A stretch of DNA of 64,000 nucleotides from NCBI GenBank assembly GCA_020049855.1, contig JAGVLJ010000009.1:62001-126000 (forward strand), given 5' to 3'. Positions 1 through 9,204 of this stretch are shown here, in pieces. Each line of letters begins with the position of its first letter. Positions within the stretch are counted from its first letter, which is position 1. A program made the translations under genes and the position numbers. The notes under the pieces are model-generated. The model was given only the letters and a program-made list of their open reading frames with translations, searched no databases and was not told where the DNA came from. The stretch is from Bacteroidia bacterium (GTDB lineage Bacteria > Bacteroidota > Bacteroidia > UKL13-3).

Positions 1-1
1 G

Positions 2-430
2 GTACTGATACCCGGATGGGGGCAGGTTTACAACAAAAGGTATTGGAAAATTCCTGTTATTTATGTGGGAGCTGCCGGTTTGATTTTTGGACTGACGTGG
101 AATCATCAAAATTATAAAGAGTTTAAACAGATTTATACTTTTCTTGAAGATAAAGACAGTTCTACTGTTCCTGTTTATCAAGGAAATGTACTTGATTCAC
201 GCTATACCAATTGGGCTGCAAGCAATCGGGATTATTTTCGTAAAAACAGAGATATGTTTGCTATTGGTTTAGGTCTTCTCTATATTCTTAATATTGTGGA
301 TGCCAATGTAGATGCACATTTATTTGAATTCAATGTGAATGATGACTTATCTTTGAGGGTAGAACCGAAAATTTTTGCCCTGAACGGAATTGCTTATAGC
401 GGATTTGGGGCTACACTAAATATAAAATAA
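2..430 (+). CDS. DUF5683 family membrane protein, C-terminal part (5' end outside window)
   Basis: The reading frame is open from the left edge, so the N-terminus, probably with a signal peptide, is missing. The visible part starts with PGWGQVYNKRYWKIP followed by a hydrophobic stretch, the recognisable signature of the DUF5683 domain (short membrane-associated proteins of Bacteroidota). A second hydrophobic segment lies near MFAIGLGLLYILNIVDANVDAHLF. The molecular role is unknown. The stop is 2 nt before the dapB start, so the two genes are co-transcribed. In many Bacteroidota this gene sits between parAB and dapB-lepB, which is the order seen here on the right side; the parAB side is outside the window. 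A GTG at 65 is internal, because the coding signal continues upstream of it. Confidence 0.8.
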   Translation, partial: VLIPGWGQVYNKRYWKIPVIYVGAAGLIFGLTWNHQNYKEFKQIYTFLEDKDSSTVPVYQGNVLDSRYTNWAASNRDYFRKNRDMFAIGLGLLYILNIVDANVDAHLFEFNVNDDLSLRVEPKIFALNGIAYSGFGATLNIK

Positions 431-432
431 AC

Positions 433-1185
433 GTGAGAATAGCATTACTTGGTTACGGAAAAATGGGCAAGGCGGTTGAACGTGTTGCGGAAGCCAAAGG
501 GCACGAAATTGTTTATAAAATTAATTTGGAGAACGCCAATAATTTTTTAGCCATTAGTTTAAAAAATGTTGATGTGGCTATCGACTTCAGTATGCCTACA
601 TCGGCTTACGACAATATTATGAAGTGTTTTGATGCCAATGTGCCTGTGGTGGTAGGTACTACCGGATGGTATGACCAGTTTGACGAAGTAAAAAAGCGCT
701 GCATAAAGGAGGGGCAAAGTATGATTTACTCTTCCAATTTTAGTTTGGGTGTAAATATATTTTTCAAAATTAATAAACTGCTTGCACGCTACATGGGACA
801 ACGCAAGGACTATGATGTGATGATTGAAGAAGTACATCATACCGAAAAAAAAGATCATCCCAGCGGAACAGCACTCTCTTTGGCCAAGCAAATACTGGAA
901 CCGAGCCAAACAAAACACAGCTGGAAGGCGAGGTTGTTTTTTGATAAAAACGAGGACGTTCCCATGCAAAGTTTGCAACCGGATGAATTATTAATTGAAT
1001 CAAAACGAATCAAGGATGTACCAGGCGACCATACGGTAATTTACAGTTCGGCCAATGACTCAATAACCATAAAGCACTCGGCTATTACCCGCAATGGATT
1101 TGCCGAGGGGGCTGTGCTGGCTGCCGAATGGATATTGGGCAAAAAGGGAATTTATACCATGGAGGATCTTTTGAAGTTAGACTGA
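433..1185 (+). CDS. dapB: 4-hydroxy-tetrahydrodipicolinate reductase (DapB)
   Basis: Catalyses the NAD(P)H-dependent reduction in the diaminopimelate/lysine pathway that feeds peptidoglycan synthesis; cytoplasmic. The 250-residue product has the nucleotide-binding loop GYGKMG at residues 7-12, GTTGW near 75-79, and the catalytic block EEVHHTEKKDHPSGTA (His-His at 135-136, Lys at 139-140). It is shorter than the E. coli enzyme (273 residues) but normal for Bacteroidota. The start is GTG, 2 nt after the stop of the DUF5683 gene; no ATG fits the conserved N-terminus. It forms one operon with the preceding gene and probably lepB, 107 nt downstream. Identification is secure. Confidence 0.96.
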   Translation: MRIALLGYGKMGKAVERVAEAKGHEIVYKINLENANNFLAISLKNVDVAIDFSMPTSAYDNIMKCFDANVPVVVGTTGWYDQFDEVKKRCIKEGQSMIYSSNFSLGVNIFFKINKLLARYMGQRKDYDVMIEEVHHTEKKDHPSGTALSLAKQILEPSQTKHSWKARLFFDKNEDVPMQSLQPDELLIESKRIKDVPGDHTVIYSSANDSITIKHSAITRNGFAEGAVLAAEWILGKKGIYTMEDLLKLD

Positions 1186-1292
1186 TAGTCGTTTCAGTTG
1201 GCCGAATAAAGTATGAGTTTCACCATAGTATTATTTTAATCGTAAACTAAATGAATAACTTAGTACGTTAAGTCATTTGCAAAAAAAAATAT

Positions 1293-2549
1293 ATGGATTT
1301 TTTAAAGAATTTTTATAGTATCCTCACCAAGCGCGAACGTTTTGGTTTTTGGTTTCTTACCGCCATGAACCTCTTTTTGTTTATCATTCTCATTGGTCCA
1401 ACATCAGCTGGTGTGTTGCTTTCCGTACTTATGTTTTTGGGTACTCAGGTTATACTAGTGGCATATTACCATTTCATTAACAAGTTGGAGCGAAAAAGCC
1501 GCAACCGCGAATGGCTGGATGCCATAGCCTTTGCTATTGTAGCAGCGAGTTTAATCAGGGGTTTGCTGCTTGAAGCCTATACCATTCCTACGCCATCTAT
1601 GGAAAAATCGTTGTTGGTGGGTGATTTTTTATTTGTGAGTAAATACCATTACGGGCCTAGGATACCCATGACTCCGATTGCATTTCCATTTGCACACCAT
1701 ACCATGCCGGTAATTGAAACCAAGGCATATTCTGAATTAATCAAATTGCCTTATTACCGCCTTCCCGGTTTTCAAAAAATAAAAAACAATGATGTAGTAG
1801 TGTTTAATTATCCGGCCGATAAAGAGGGGCGACCCGTTGACAAAAAAGAAAATTATATTAAACGATGCATTGGAATTCCTGGCGATACTTTGCGAATTGT
1901 AGATGCACAGGTGTACATCAATGAAAAACTAAATCCAAATCCTCCGGGATTACAAGCCCGTTACCTAGTGAAGGCTGATCAATACGGATTTAACCGATTA
2001 ACCATGAAAGAAATTGGTATTGAGGAGTATGCACAAATTTCAGATAGCGGAGATTTTATGATGATAATGAGCAATGTTGCCAGAGAAAAATTTGCGAAGC
2101 TGAACAATGTGAAAAATGTTCAGGTTAGTTCAGAAATGCGCGGGTTATTTTCTCCTTATATTTATCCGTATCATAAAGAGTTGAACTGGAATCTTGATCA
2201 ATTTGGGCCTTTGTATATTCCAAAATGTGGAGATGTAATTAAACTATCAGAGCAGAACTATTGGATTTACGAGCGTCCAATAAAGGAGTATGAAAACAAT
2301 CCTACCTTAGAGTGGAAAGATGGTAAGGCATGGCTTGATGGAAAACCAATAGAGAGCTATCGCTTTAAAATGAATTATTATTTTATGATGGGTGATAACC
2401 GATACAACTCGGAAGATTCGCGTTTCTGGGGCTTTGTTCCCGAAGACCATATAGTAGGGAAAGCGGTATTTATTTGGATGAGTTGGGATACCAATGGCAA
2501 ATGGTTTAATAAAATACGTTGGGGCAGGTTGTTCAACCTCATTCATTAA
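1293..2549 (+). CDS. lepB: Signal peptidase I (LepB)
   Basis: Membrane-bound serine protease that removes signal peptides from exported proteins. At 418 residues it is longer than E. coli LepB (324). Hydrophobic segments lie at about 20-60 and 77-95. The catalytic Ser is in PTPSMEKSLLVGD (Ser102), the general-base Lys in YIKRCIGIPGD (about Lys190), and box E is GDNRYNSEDSRFWGFVP near 368-384. The extra length is a segment of about 170 residues between the Lys box and box E, as is common in Bacteroidota signal peptidases. The third and last gene of the DUF5683-dapB-lepB group. No clear promoter was found in the 107-nt gap, so it probably shares the upstream transcript. Confidence 0.95.
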   Translation: MDFLKNFYSILTKRERFGFWFLTAMNLFLFIILIGPTSAGVLLSVLMFLGTQVILVAYYHFINKLERKSRNREWLDAIAFAIVAASLIRGLLLEAYTIPTPSMEKSLLVGDFLFVSKYHYGPRIPMTPIAFPFAHHTMPVIETKAYSELIKLPYYRLPGFQKIKNNDVVVFNYPADKEGRPVDKKENYIKRCIGIPGDTLRIVDAQVYINEKLNPNPPGLQARYLVKADQYGFNRLTMKEIGIEEYAQISDSGDFMMIMSNVAREKFAKLNNVKNVQVSSEMRGLFSPYIYPYHKELNWNLDQFGPLYIPKCGDVIKLSEQNYWIYERPIKEYENNPTLEWKDGKAWLDGKPIESYRFKMNYYFMMGDNRYNSEDSRFWGFVPEDHIVGKAVFIWMSWDTNGKWFNKIRWGRLFNLIH

Positions 2550-2699
2550 TTCATGGGTTCTGCTGCTTGGCGAAAGTTTGTTCAGGCTATACCCTCTGCA
2601 TAGGTATCGGTGCTAAGTTTTAATGCTCAATACAGAGTTTTATCGTTTGCATTCGTTAGGTCTTTCAATAAATCGTAACCGATTATGCAATAAACTATA

Positions 2700-3440
2700 T
2701 CACGAAAAAATCCTGAATGATCCCAATCCCCATTTTTGGAGTCGGTAAATGAAAGAAGTACGCAACACACCAAGTCCGTAGGTTACACTCCTGGAGAAAT
2801 TGATCGATGAAGCTTCTTCAAAATACTTGGTAGGGCAGGTTACTTCGGCAATTTCAAATCCGGCATAAAACACCTGAGCAGCCATTTCATTGTCGAATAC
2901 AAAATCGTCAGAGCATAACTCAAACTTTACAGTGTTCAATACTTCCCCGCTAAAGGCCCGGTATCCAGTGTGGTATTCCGATAATTTTTGCATCATCAGA
3001 ACATTTTGTGTAAGGGTAAGAATACGGTTAAAAATATATTTGTACAAGGGCATACCTCCGCGCAAGGCTCCCATTCCTAAAATGCGTGAACCGAATACAA
3101 CCGGGTACACCTCATAAGCAATAATGCTTGCCATAGCAGTAATAAGTTTGGGGGTATATTGGTAATCGGGGTGTAGCATAATCACTATATCTGCTCCAAG
3201 TTCTTTCGCTTTGTGGTAGCAGGTTTTTTGGTTTCCTCCATAGCCCTTATTTTTTTCATGTTTTATTACATGTTTAATGCCGAGGCGTTTACCCACTTCG
3301 CTTGTATGATCTTTACTGGCATCATCTACCAATACTACATCATCTACAATATCAAATGGAATTTCGCTGTATGTACGTTCAATGGTAAGTTCTGCATTAT
3401 ATGCAGGGAGTACCACCACAATTTTTTTTCCGTTAAGCAT
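2700..3440 (-). CDS. Family 2 glycosyltransferase (DPM/undecaprenyl-phosphate glycosyltransferase-like)
   Basis: A 246-residue GT-A fold transferase. Visible elements are the N-terminal VVVLPAYNAELTIERT, the nucleotide-sugar-binding DDVVLVDDASKDHT, and GADIVIMLHPDYQYTP, where the metal-binding DxD-like motif of this subgroup sits. FGSRILGMGALRGGMPLYKY follows near residue 117. The order resembles dolichyl-phosphate-mannose synthase-like enzymes that charge a lipid carrier, but it lacks C-terminal membrane helices. The acceptor cannot be told from sequence. It begins 9 nt after the nhaD stop on the same strand, so the two are probably one transcript; no functional link is obvious. It converges on lepB. 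Confidence 0.85.
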   Translation of the reverse strand: MLNGKKIVVVLPAYNAELTIERTYSEIPFDIVDDVVLVDDASKDHTSEVGKRLGIKHVIKHEKNKGYGGNQKTCYHKAKELGADIVIMLHPDYQYTPKLITAMASIIAYEVYPVVFGSRILGMGALRGGMPLYKYIFNRILTLTQNVLMMQKLSEYHTGYRAFSGEVLNTVKFELCSDDFVFDNEMAAQVFYAGFEIAEVTCPTKYFEEASSINFSRSVTYGLGVLRTSFIYRLQKWGLGSFRIFS

Positions 3441-3449
3441 GAAAAAATA

Positions 3450-4829
3450 TTAATACACTGCAAATAAAGGGTAAATGAATATATATGCCAAAGCACCGGC
3501 AAAGTAGCTTAGTAATGCCAGCAGGCTAATGCGTTTAACATACCAGATGAAATGTATTTTCTCCATACCCATTACCGCAACTCCGGCAGCCGAACCAATA
3601 ATCAATATACTTCCACCTGTTCCGGTACAATAAGCCATAAATTCCCATAGCCGAGCATCGGTTAAGTAGTAGGTAACCTGATTGAATGTAAAGTGTCCCT
3701 GATAAATAATTTCGGGATGTGTTATGGCAAATTGCCATGCCGAGGGATTAACCGTTGAAGAAGCTAACGGGTACATACCCATGGTTGCGGCAACTAATGG
3801 TACGTTATCTACCACAGCCGATAGTAATCCGATGACTCCTACAATCAGGTTTTCGTTATTAATTGTCCGGCTCATCCATTCTGATACTTCCGACAAAATA
3901 TGAGTTGACTCAAGAGCACTAATAGCCAAAAGGATACCCAGAAAGAATAAAACACTTGAGTTGTCAATACGGCTTAATGCATGCACGGCTGTATAAGGTT
4001 TACGTTCTTCTTCGTCTTTATCCTTATGGATAAACTCTGAAACCATCCAAACTACACCCAGGCCCAATAGCATACCAACATAGGGAGGCAGGTGAGTAAT
4101 GGTTTTAAATACGGGGACAAAAAGCAACATCCCTATGCCGATAAAAAACATCAAATTAGTTTCTGATATATGTTGACGGTAGTATGCTCTATCTTCATTT
4201 TCCATAGAGTGTTCTGTACTTTCCCTCCGGTATTTGTACGAAACGATTAGTAACGGAACAATTAAGCTTACGAGGCTTGGAATAAACAAGGTTTTAATAC
4301 TATTAGCTGCGGTAATTTGTCCGCCAATCCATAGCATGGTGGTAGTTATATCGCCAATTGGCGACCAAGCTCCGCCAGCATTAGCCGCTATTATTATCAT
4401 CCCCGCCATTACCTTACGGTGCTCATCATTTTTTATCAGCTTTCGGGTGATAGATACCATTACGATAGCGGTGGTAAGGTTGTCTAAAACGGCCGAGAGG
4501 AAAAATGCCAACAGGCACACTATCCAGAAAAGTTTTGATACGCTTCGGGTATTTATGAGGCGGGTTATTACCGAAAACCCCTGATGGGCATCAATAAGTT
4601 CAACAATGGTCATTGCCCCGAGTAAAAAAAACAGGATACCTGAAATATTGCTGAGGTGATGGGATAGCTGATCAAGCACTTCGGTATGTTCATGGCTGTA
4701 AAGCGCATACACGGTCCAGCAAAATACGCCTGTAAGCAAGGCACTTGCCGTTTTATTAAGTTTAATGGAATGCTCAAAAGCAATTGCCATATAACCCAAT
4801 GAAAATAAAAGAATCAGCCAGCTGTTCAT
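3450..4829 (-). CDS. nhaD: Na+/H+ antiporter, NhaD family
   Basis: Inner-membrane antiporter that exports Na+ (or Li+) in exchange for protons. The protein is almost wholly hydrophobic with about a dozen membrane segments. It has the NhaD signature ANAGGAWSPIGDITTTMLW and the acidic membrane motif FFLSAVLDNLTTAIVM, with a partner DNVP segment near the C-terminus. The frame is open upstream to a TTG at 4847, but I place the start at the ATG at 4829 (459 residues). A TATATTTG promoter element occupies 4842-4835 and ends 5 nt before this ATG, so the TTG would lie upstream of the promoter box. It is divergent from ruvB and followed by a glycosyltransferase gene 9 nt downstream. Confidence 0.92.
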   Translation of the reverse strand: MNSWLILLFSLGYMAIAFEHSIKLNKTASALLTGVFCWTVYALYSHEHTEVLDQLSHHLSNISGILFFLLGAMTIVELIDAHQGFSVITRLINTRSVSKLFWIVCLLAFFLSAVLDNLTTAIVMVSITRKLIKNDEHRKVMAGMIIIAANAGGAWSPIGDITTTMLWIGGQITAANSIKTLFIPSLVSLIVPLLIVSYKYRRESTEHSMENEDRAYYRQHISETNLMFFIGIGMLLFVPVFKTITHLPPYVGMLLGLGVVWMVSEFIHKDKDEEERKPYTAVHALSRIDNSSVLFFLGILLAISALESTHILSEVSEWMSRTINNENLIVGVIGLLSAVVDNVPLVAATMGMYPLASSTVNPSAWQFAITHPEIIYQGHFTFNQVTYYLTDARLWEFMAYCTGTGGSILIIGSAAGVAVMGMEKIHFIWYVKRISLLALLSYFAGALAYIFIYPLFAVY

Positions 4830-4834
4830 TGGTT

Positions 4835-4842
4835 CAAATATA
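4835..4842 (-). promoter_or_regulatory. Bacteroidota -7 promoter element for nhaD
   Basis: TATATTTG on the minus strand is an exact match to TAnnTTTG. It is followed by 5 nt and the ATG of nhaD, implying a leaderless or near-leaderless transcript. No convincing -33 TTG was found at the usual spacing. Confidence 0.6.
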
Positions 4843-4902
4843 GGCAACCGTCATTAACATTGCATGGTGTAAACTTCTCTCGCGTGCACAGCCAAATTAT
4901 TG

Positions 4903-4910
4903 TAACTTCG
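4903..4910 (+). promoter_or_regulatory. Bacteroidota -7 promoter element for ruvB
   Basis: TAACTTCG matches TAnnTTYG and ends 4 nt before the GTG start of ruvB. It lies about 60 nt from the divergent nhaD element, so the two genes fire back to back from an 85-nt gap. Confidence 0.55.
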
Positions 4911-4914
4911 TGCT

Positions 4915-5946
4915 GTGCGAAATCCAAATATTGACCCGGACGAAGACAACCTGAGTCCGACAGAAAAAGATATAGAGAAGGTACTGCGTCCTGCATCATT
5001 TGATGATTTTGCCGGGCAGGATAAAATTATTGAAAACCTGAGGGTATTTGTGGGTGCTGCCAAGCAACGGGGCGAGGCACTTGATCATGTGTTGCTGCAT
5101 GGCCCTCCAGGACTTGGTAAGACCACGCTGTCACATATTATAGCCAATGAACTGGGTTCAAATATAAAAATCACCTCCGGGCCGGTATTAGAAAAGCCTG
5201 GCGACTTAGCCGGATTGCTTACCAATCTGGAAGAAGGAGATGTTTTATTTATTGACGAAATACACCGGCTTAGCTCTGTTATTGAAGAGTATTTATACTC
5301 GGCAATGGAAGACTATAAAATCGATATCATGATTGATACCGGACCCAATGCCCGCTCCATACAAATTGCAGTTAATCCATTTACCTTAATCGGAGCTACT
5401 ACGCGCTCCGGATTACTTACTTCCCCCTTACGTGCCCGCTTTGGTATAAATGCCCGCTTAGAGTATTACGATGTAAAACTTCTTACCAATATTGTGCTGC
5501 GTTCGTCCGAGATTATTAAGGCGCCCATTGCCGATGAAGCCGCTTATGAAATTGCCAGACGAAGCCGCGGAACTCCGCGTATTGCCAATGCACTTTTGCG
5601 CAGAACGAGAGATTTTGCGCAAATGAAAGGAGACGGAACAATTAATATGGAAATTGCCCGATATGCTTTAAATGCGCTCAATGTAGATACCCTTGGTTTG
5701 GATGAAATGGATAATAAAATTCTGGTCACCATTATTGAAAAATTTAAAGGCGGCCCTGTAGGATTAAATACCATTGCTACGGCCATAAGCGAAGATACCG
5801 GAACAGTAGAGGAGGTGTACGAACCATACCTCATACAGGAGGGATTTTTAATGCGTACACCCCGTGGACGCGAGGTAACAGAAAAAGCCTATCGCCATTT
5901 AGGTAAACTACCCAATAAAGGCGGTGGGTTATTTGATTTGGGCTGA
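4915..5946 (+). CDS. ruvB: Holliday junction branch migration ATPase (RuvB)
   Basis: Hexameric AAA+ motor that drives Holliday-junction branch migration with RuvA. The 343-residue product has Walker [10 protein letters not shown] (63-71), Walker [10 protein letters not shown] (111-119), the sensor/arginine-finger block [19 protein letters not shown] (about 161-179), and a C-terminal winged helix with [10 protein letters not shown] and PRGREVT. The N-terminus [15 protein letters not shown] aligns with the family. The start is GTG at 4915; its position is supported by a TAACTTCG element ending 4 nt upstream. QueG follows 22 nt after the stop, so the two are probably co-transcribed. No ruvA or ruvC is in the window. 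Confidence 0.97.
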   Translation: MRNPNIDPDEDNLSPTEKDIEKVLRPASFDDFAGQDKIIENLRVFVGAAKQRGEALDHVLLHGPPGLGKTTLSHIIANELGSNIKITSGPVLEKPGDLAGLLTNLEEGDVLFIDEIHRLSSVIEEYLYSAMEDYKIDIMIDTGPNARSIQIAVNPFTLIGATTRSGLLTSPLRARFGINARLEYYDVKLLTNIVLRSSEIIKAPIADEAAYEIARRSRGTPRIANALLRRTRDFAQMKGDGTINMEIARYALNALNVDTLGLDEMDNKILVTIIEKFKGGPVGLNTIATAISEDTGTVEEVYEPYLIQEGFLMRTPRGREVTEKAYRHLGKLPNKGGGLFDLG

Positions 5947-5968
5947 ACTAAAAATTTCTGTACAGTAT

Positions 5969-6898
5969 ATGCACTCATTGCATCGCTCATCCTATGCCTC
6001 CATTATAAAACAGAAATCAATTGAATTAGGGTTTAGTTTTTGTGGAATAAGCAAAGCAGTTTTTTTAGAAGAAGAAGCACCAAGGCTTGAGACCTGGCTT
6101 ACTGCAGGAATGCACGGAGAAATGAAATACATGGAAAATCATTTTGACAAGCGACTTAATCCAATTTTACTTGTTCCTGGAGCCAAATCCGTTATTTCAC
6201 TTTTGTTAAATTATTATACTTCACAAAAGCAGGCAGATGAAACAGCCCCTAAAATTTCCATGTACGCCTATGGGGAGGATTACCATCAGGTGATTAAAGA
6301 TAAACTTTTTGAATTACTACTGTACATTAACGCTGAGGTGGGAGAGGTGAATGGAAGAGCCTTTGTTGATTCGGCACCTGTACTAGACCGGGCATGGGCA
6401 CAAAAAAGCGGATTGGGATGGATAGGTAAAAATGCCAATTTAATTTCTAAACAACATGGCTCGTACTTTTTTATTGCCGAACTAATTCTTGATCTGGAGC
6501 TAGATTATGATGCACCCGTTACTGACCATTGCGGAACGTGTACAGCTTGTTTAGATGCCTGCCCCACTCAAGCTATTGTGCAGCCCAAAGTAGTAGATGG
6601 AAGTAGGTGCATTTCTTACCTTACTATTGAGTTGCACAACGAAATCCCTCAGGAATTTAAAGAAAAAATGGATAATTGGGCTTTTGGTTGTGATGTATGC
6701 CAGCAGATTTGCCCGTGGAATCGGTTTGCAAAACCGCATTCCGAAAATCATTTTTTACCTAATGCTGAAATGATGCAGATGAAACAAAATGAGTGGCTCG
6801 AACTTACCGAAGACACTTTTAACAGGCTGTTTAAAAGCAGCGCATTACTAAGGGCAGGTTATCAAGGCTTGAAAAAAAACATAAAATTTCTGAAATAG
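5969..6898 (+). CDS. queG: Epoxyqueuosine reductase (QueG)
   Basis: Cobalamin-dependent iron-sulfur enzyme performing the last step of queuosine synthesis in tRNA: epoxyqueuosine to queuosine. The 309-residue product has [13 protein letters not shown] (about 132-144, including the conserved acidic residue) and [13 protein letters not shown]. Two [4Fe-4S] motifs follow: [12 protein letters not shown] (Cys 188, 191, 194, 198) and CDVCQQICP (Cys 241, 244, 248), with another Cys at 214. The frame is open back to a GTG at 5924 inside ruvB, but the ATG at 5969 gives the length and N-terminus usual for the family. The C-terminus ends shortly after the second cluster, without the HEAT-like extension of longer homologues. 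Confidence 0.93.
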   Translation: MHSLHRSSYASIIKQKSIELGFSFCGISKAVFLEEEAPRLETWLTAGMHGEMKYMENHFDKRLNPILLVPGAKSVISLLLNYYTSQKQADETAPKISMYAYGEDYHQVIKDKLFELLLYINAEVGEVNGRAFVDSAPVLDRAWAQKSGLGWIGKNANLISKQHGSYFFIAELILDLELDYDAPVTDHCGTCTACLDACPTQAIVQPKVVDGSRCISYLTIELHNEIPQEFKEKMDNWAFGCDVCQQICPWNRFAKPHSENHFLPNAEMMQMKQNEWLELTEDTFNRLFKSSALLRAGYQGLKKNIKFLK

Positions 6899-6946
6899 CT
6901 GTTACCTTTTTCGCATTTTCGCTGACTATTAAAACAATTCGTAATC

Positions 6947-8167
6947 GTGAAGCAAATCATCTCGGTTTTATCCATTCTTGTGGCATTAAATGCCCGGTCG
7001 CAAAGATCGACTGATACAACATTGAGCGGAAAGTTGTGGTATGGTGTAAAGATAAACGGTAATATGCCTGTACGTAAAAAACTTCCAGCCGATTCACTTT
7101 CTGGAATAGTTAAACCTGGTGCCGGTTTGTTTGTAGCCTATCAGATTGCTCCCTGGTTTCGGCCTCAGTTTGAACTGGAGTATAGTTCGCTTACATTTAA
7201 AAAAATAACTGACGAACGTATAACAAATAATTATCTTGATTTAGGGTTCAATTTTTTTGTTACTCCCGGCAATCAAACCAATATTACTCTTAATATCGGT
7301 TGGATGGCAAGTATTACTCAGGGAACTATTTACCGTAAGTTAAACGGAGCCAGTTTGGGTGGCTTATCAAGCAAGTACAGCAATGCAAATACCGGAAGAG
7401 TTGATTACCTTTTTTCGGCCGGTTTAGCTTTTCCTGCCAGTAGAAAAATTGATTTATTTGCCAAATACCATTTTGCACTTACGGCTATTGAAGCACCCAA
7501 TACTCTTACAGGAAAAACATCCTATCTGCAGTTCGGACTTTCGCTAAATCTTAATAAGTTTATTTCCGATAATCAACAGCCAACGGCAGAGCAATTACGC
7601 AGGCAGCAAAACAACAAGGCACTTATGGATGGAGGCGTGCTACTTGTGCGGTTGAATTATCCACTCAACACCATGAAGCGATTAACTCAAAGCGGGGATG
7701 ACCATGGGGCATTAGCTCTTAAGGTGGCTTACGACTCGCTAAATATGCAGCTCATTCGGGCGTTTAAAACGTTTTATACATTTACACCCGTTTATTTCTT
7801 TATGGACGATCAAAGTGACAAAGTGTTGAACCATAATTTTGACAGTTTGTTTGTAAACGAGCTGATGCAATATGATCCGGCCATAGTGTGTAGGGCAGAA
7901 AATTTTTTAATTGCCGAGGTGGGTTATGTGGAATTGATTGGGGGAAATATTCTGGATAATATGCTTGTGGTATTAGATCCTCAGTTCAGGCAAATGAGAT
8001 CGCCTTTCCCTTATTCTATCACCAACATGAAGCTGTTTGAAGGGTCTAAGCGTTATTTAACTGGAATAGATGGAACAAAATTATCATCATTAGAAAAAAA
8101 CGTGTTGGTGCTTAATCAGCGGCTTATCAGTTTTTACCTTGAGTATTACGGTTATATTCAAAAGTAG
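6947..8167 (+). CDS. Exported protein of unknown function (beta-barrel-like N-part plus unknown C-domain)
   Basis: I do not recognise a named family. A short signal peptide (KQIISVLSILVALNARSQ) is followed, to about residue 205, by alternating aromatic/hydrophobic strands such as PQFELEYSSLTF, YLDLGFNFFV and SYLQFGLSLNLNKF, which look like a small PorT-type outer-membrane beta-barrel. Residues of about 220-406 form a different soluble-looking domain beginning NNKALMDGGVLLVRLNY and containing FYTFTPVYFFMDDQSD and FPYSITNMKLFEGSKRYL. Similar C-domains are found, to my recollection, in uncharacterised Bacteroidota proteins. Start is GTG at 6947, 48 nt after queG. It converges on miaE with a 9-nt gap. 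Substrate and role are unknown. Confidence 0.7.
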   Translation: MKQIISVLSILVALNARSQRSTDTTLSGKLWYGVKINGNMPVRKKLPADSLSGIVKPGAGLFVAYQIAPWFRPQFELEYSSLTFKKITDERITNNYLDLGFNFFVTPGNQTNITLNIGWMASITQGTIYRKLNGASLGGLSSKYSNANTGRVDYLFSAGLAFPASRKIDLFAKYHFALTAIEAPNTLTGKTSYLQFGLSLNLNKFISDNQQPTAEQLRRQQNNKALMDGGVLLVRLNYPLNTMKRLTQSGDDHGALALKVAYDSLNMQLIRAFKTFYTFTPVYFFMDDQSDKVLNHNFDSLFVNELMQYDPAIVCRAENFLIAEVGYVELIGGNILDNMLVVLDPQFRQMRSPFPYSITNMKLFEGSKRYLTGIDGTKLSSLEKNVLVLNQRLISFYLEYYGYIQK

Positions 8168-8176
8168 TAAGTTCAC

Positions 8177-8758
8177 TTAGTGAATACGGTCACCACGCAG
8201 CTCCATTCGCGCCATTATTTTAGCTTCTTCATCAAGGAAAAATTGCCAGCGGGTCTGAACATGGTGTGACGGCATTTGGTTTTTTGCAAGGTCTAAGAAC
8301 ATGCGATAGTGCCCGGCCTCCGAAAGCATGAATTCATGGTAGAACTCCTTGAAATATTCATCTTTCAAATGAAGGGATAAGAGCCTAAACCGTTCGCAAC
8401 TTCGCGCTTCAATGAGTGCATTTACCAATAAATGTTCTACCAGTTGCTTCTCGCGCGAACCGCCTTTTTCAATTAACTGATGTAATTGCACAACGTATAA
8501 ATCTTTTCGTTGCCGGCCTAGTTTTAGGCTTCTTTTTTCAAGTTCTTTTAGCACTTTTCTAAAATGCCCCCATTCTTCTGCTACCAGTGCGTTCATTTCT
8601 GTAACCACATCTTCTTTGTCAGGGTATCTAACAATAAATGTGATTCCTGATGTGGCTGCTTTTTGTTCGCACCAAGCATGATCGGTAAGAATTTCCTGTA
8701 GGTCTTTTTCGGCTATATTTACCCACCGCGGATCGGTAGGCAGTTTTAATCCAAGCAT
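8177..8758 (-). CDS. miaE: tRNA 2-methylthio-N6-isopentenyladenosine hydroxylase (MiaE)
   Basis: Non-heme di-iron monooxygenase that hydroxylates the isopentenyl side chain of ms2i6A37 in tRNA. The 193-residue protein shows the four-helix ferritin-like ligand set: CEQKAATSG (Glu31), EEWGHFRKV (Glu/His 62 and 65), IEARSCERF (Glu117), and SEAGHYRMF (Glu147, His150). Length and motif spacing match the family. It lies 26 nt downstream of the response-regulator gene on the same strand. A TATTTTTG sequence at 8793-8786, overlapping the end of that gene, could serve as its own promoter. With queG close by, the region has two tRNA-anticodon-loop modification genes, though on opposite strands. Confidence 0.92.
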   Translation of the reverse strand: MLGLKLPTDPRWVNIAEKDLQEILTDHAWCEQKAATSGITFIVRYPDKEDVVTEMNALVAEEWGHFRKVLKELEKRSLKLGRQRKDLYVVQLHQLIEKGGSREKQLVEHLLVNALIEARSCERFRLLSLHLKDEYFKEFYHEFMLSEAGHYRMFLDLAKNQMPSHHVQTRWQFFLDEEAKIMARMELRGDRIH

Positions 8759-8784
8759 AAAAAAGGAAAAGCGTTAGGGTTTTA

Positions 8785-9186
8785 TCAAAAATATTTACGC
8801 TCTATTTCTCTTAAGGCTTCAATGGAAAGTGGTTTAATCACGTATTCTGTCACTTCTTTGTATTGGCTTGATTTATCAATATCATCCTTATAAAGCGAAG
8901 ACGAAAGCATAAATATTCGTGTTCCGGTTTTTATTTCCGGGGGTAGGTTACGGTATTGGTCAAGAAAGTCCCACCCGCTCATTCCTGGCATATTTATATC
9001 CAGAAAAAGCAAGTCGGGTAATTGTTTTTCCTTAGCCGCAGCATTTTTAATCACTTCAAGTGCTTCCTGCCCTCCCAATACACATTCTATATGATCACTT
9101 ATACCAGACAGTTTAATCATTCTGCTGCATACAAAGTTATTAATCTGATCATCGTCAACTACCAGTACAAATTTAACTTTGTTCAT
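8785..9186 (-). CDS. Single-domain (CheY-like) response regulator
   Basis: A stand-alone receiver domain of 133 residues with no output domain. The acidic pocket is VVDDDQ (residues 10-13), the phospho-acceptor Asp63 is in LFLDINMPGMSGWDFL, the switch Ser lies in MLSSSLYKDD, and the conserved Lys is in YVIKPL. It probably relays signals by protein contact. No histidine kinase is encoded nearby, so its partner is unknown. A TACCTTTA element at 9212-9205 suggests its own promoter with a leader of about 15 nt. Receiver domains of this type are common in Bacteroidota, often near hybrid kinases, which is not the case here. Confidence 0.9.
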   Translation of the reverse strand: MNKVKFVLVVDDDQINNFVCSRMIKLSGISDHIECVLGGQEALEVIKNAAAKEKQLPDLLFLDINMPGMSGWDFLDQYRNLPPEIKTGTRIFMLSSSLYKDDIDKSSQYKEVTEYVIKPLSIEALREIERKYF

Positions 9187-9204
9187 ACTTTTTCTTTTGG
9201 GGTG

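Noticed and set aside
559-978. Long minus-strand frame inside dapB
   Set aside because: Antisense shadow of a certain gene; no signal peptide, motif or composition typical of a protein. The same applies to antisense frames inside dnaG (27681-28100), the TPR protein (59382-59759), the TonB receptor (61610-62125) and others.
5924-5968. Start of queG at the GTG inside ruvB
   Set aside because: It would add 15 residues unlike the family N-terminus and overlap ruvB; the ATG at 5969 gives the usual length.
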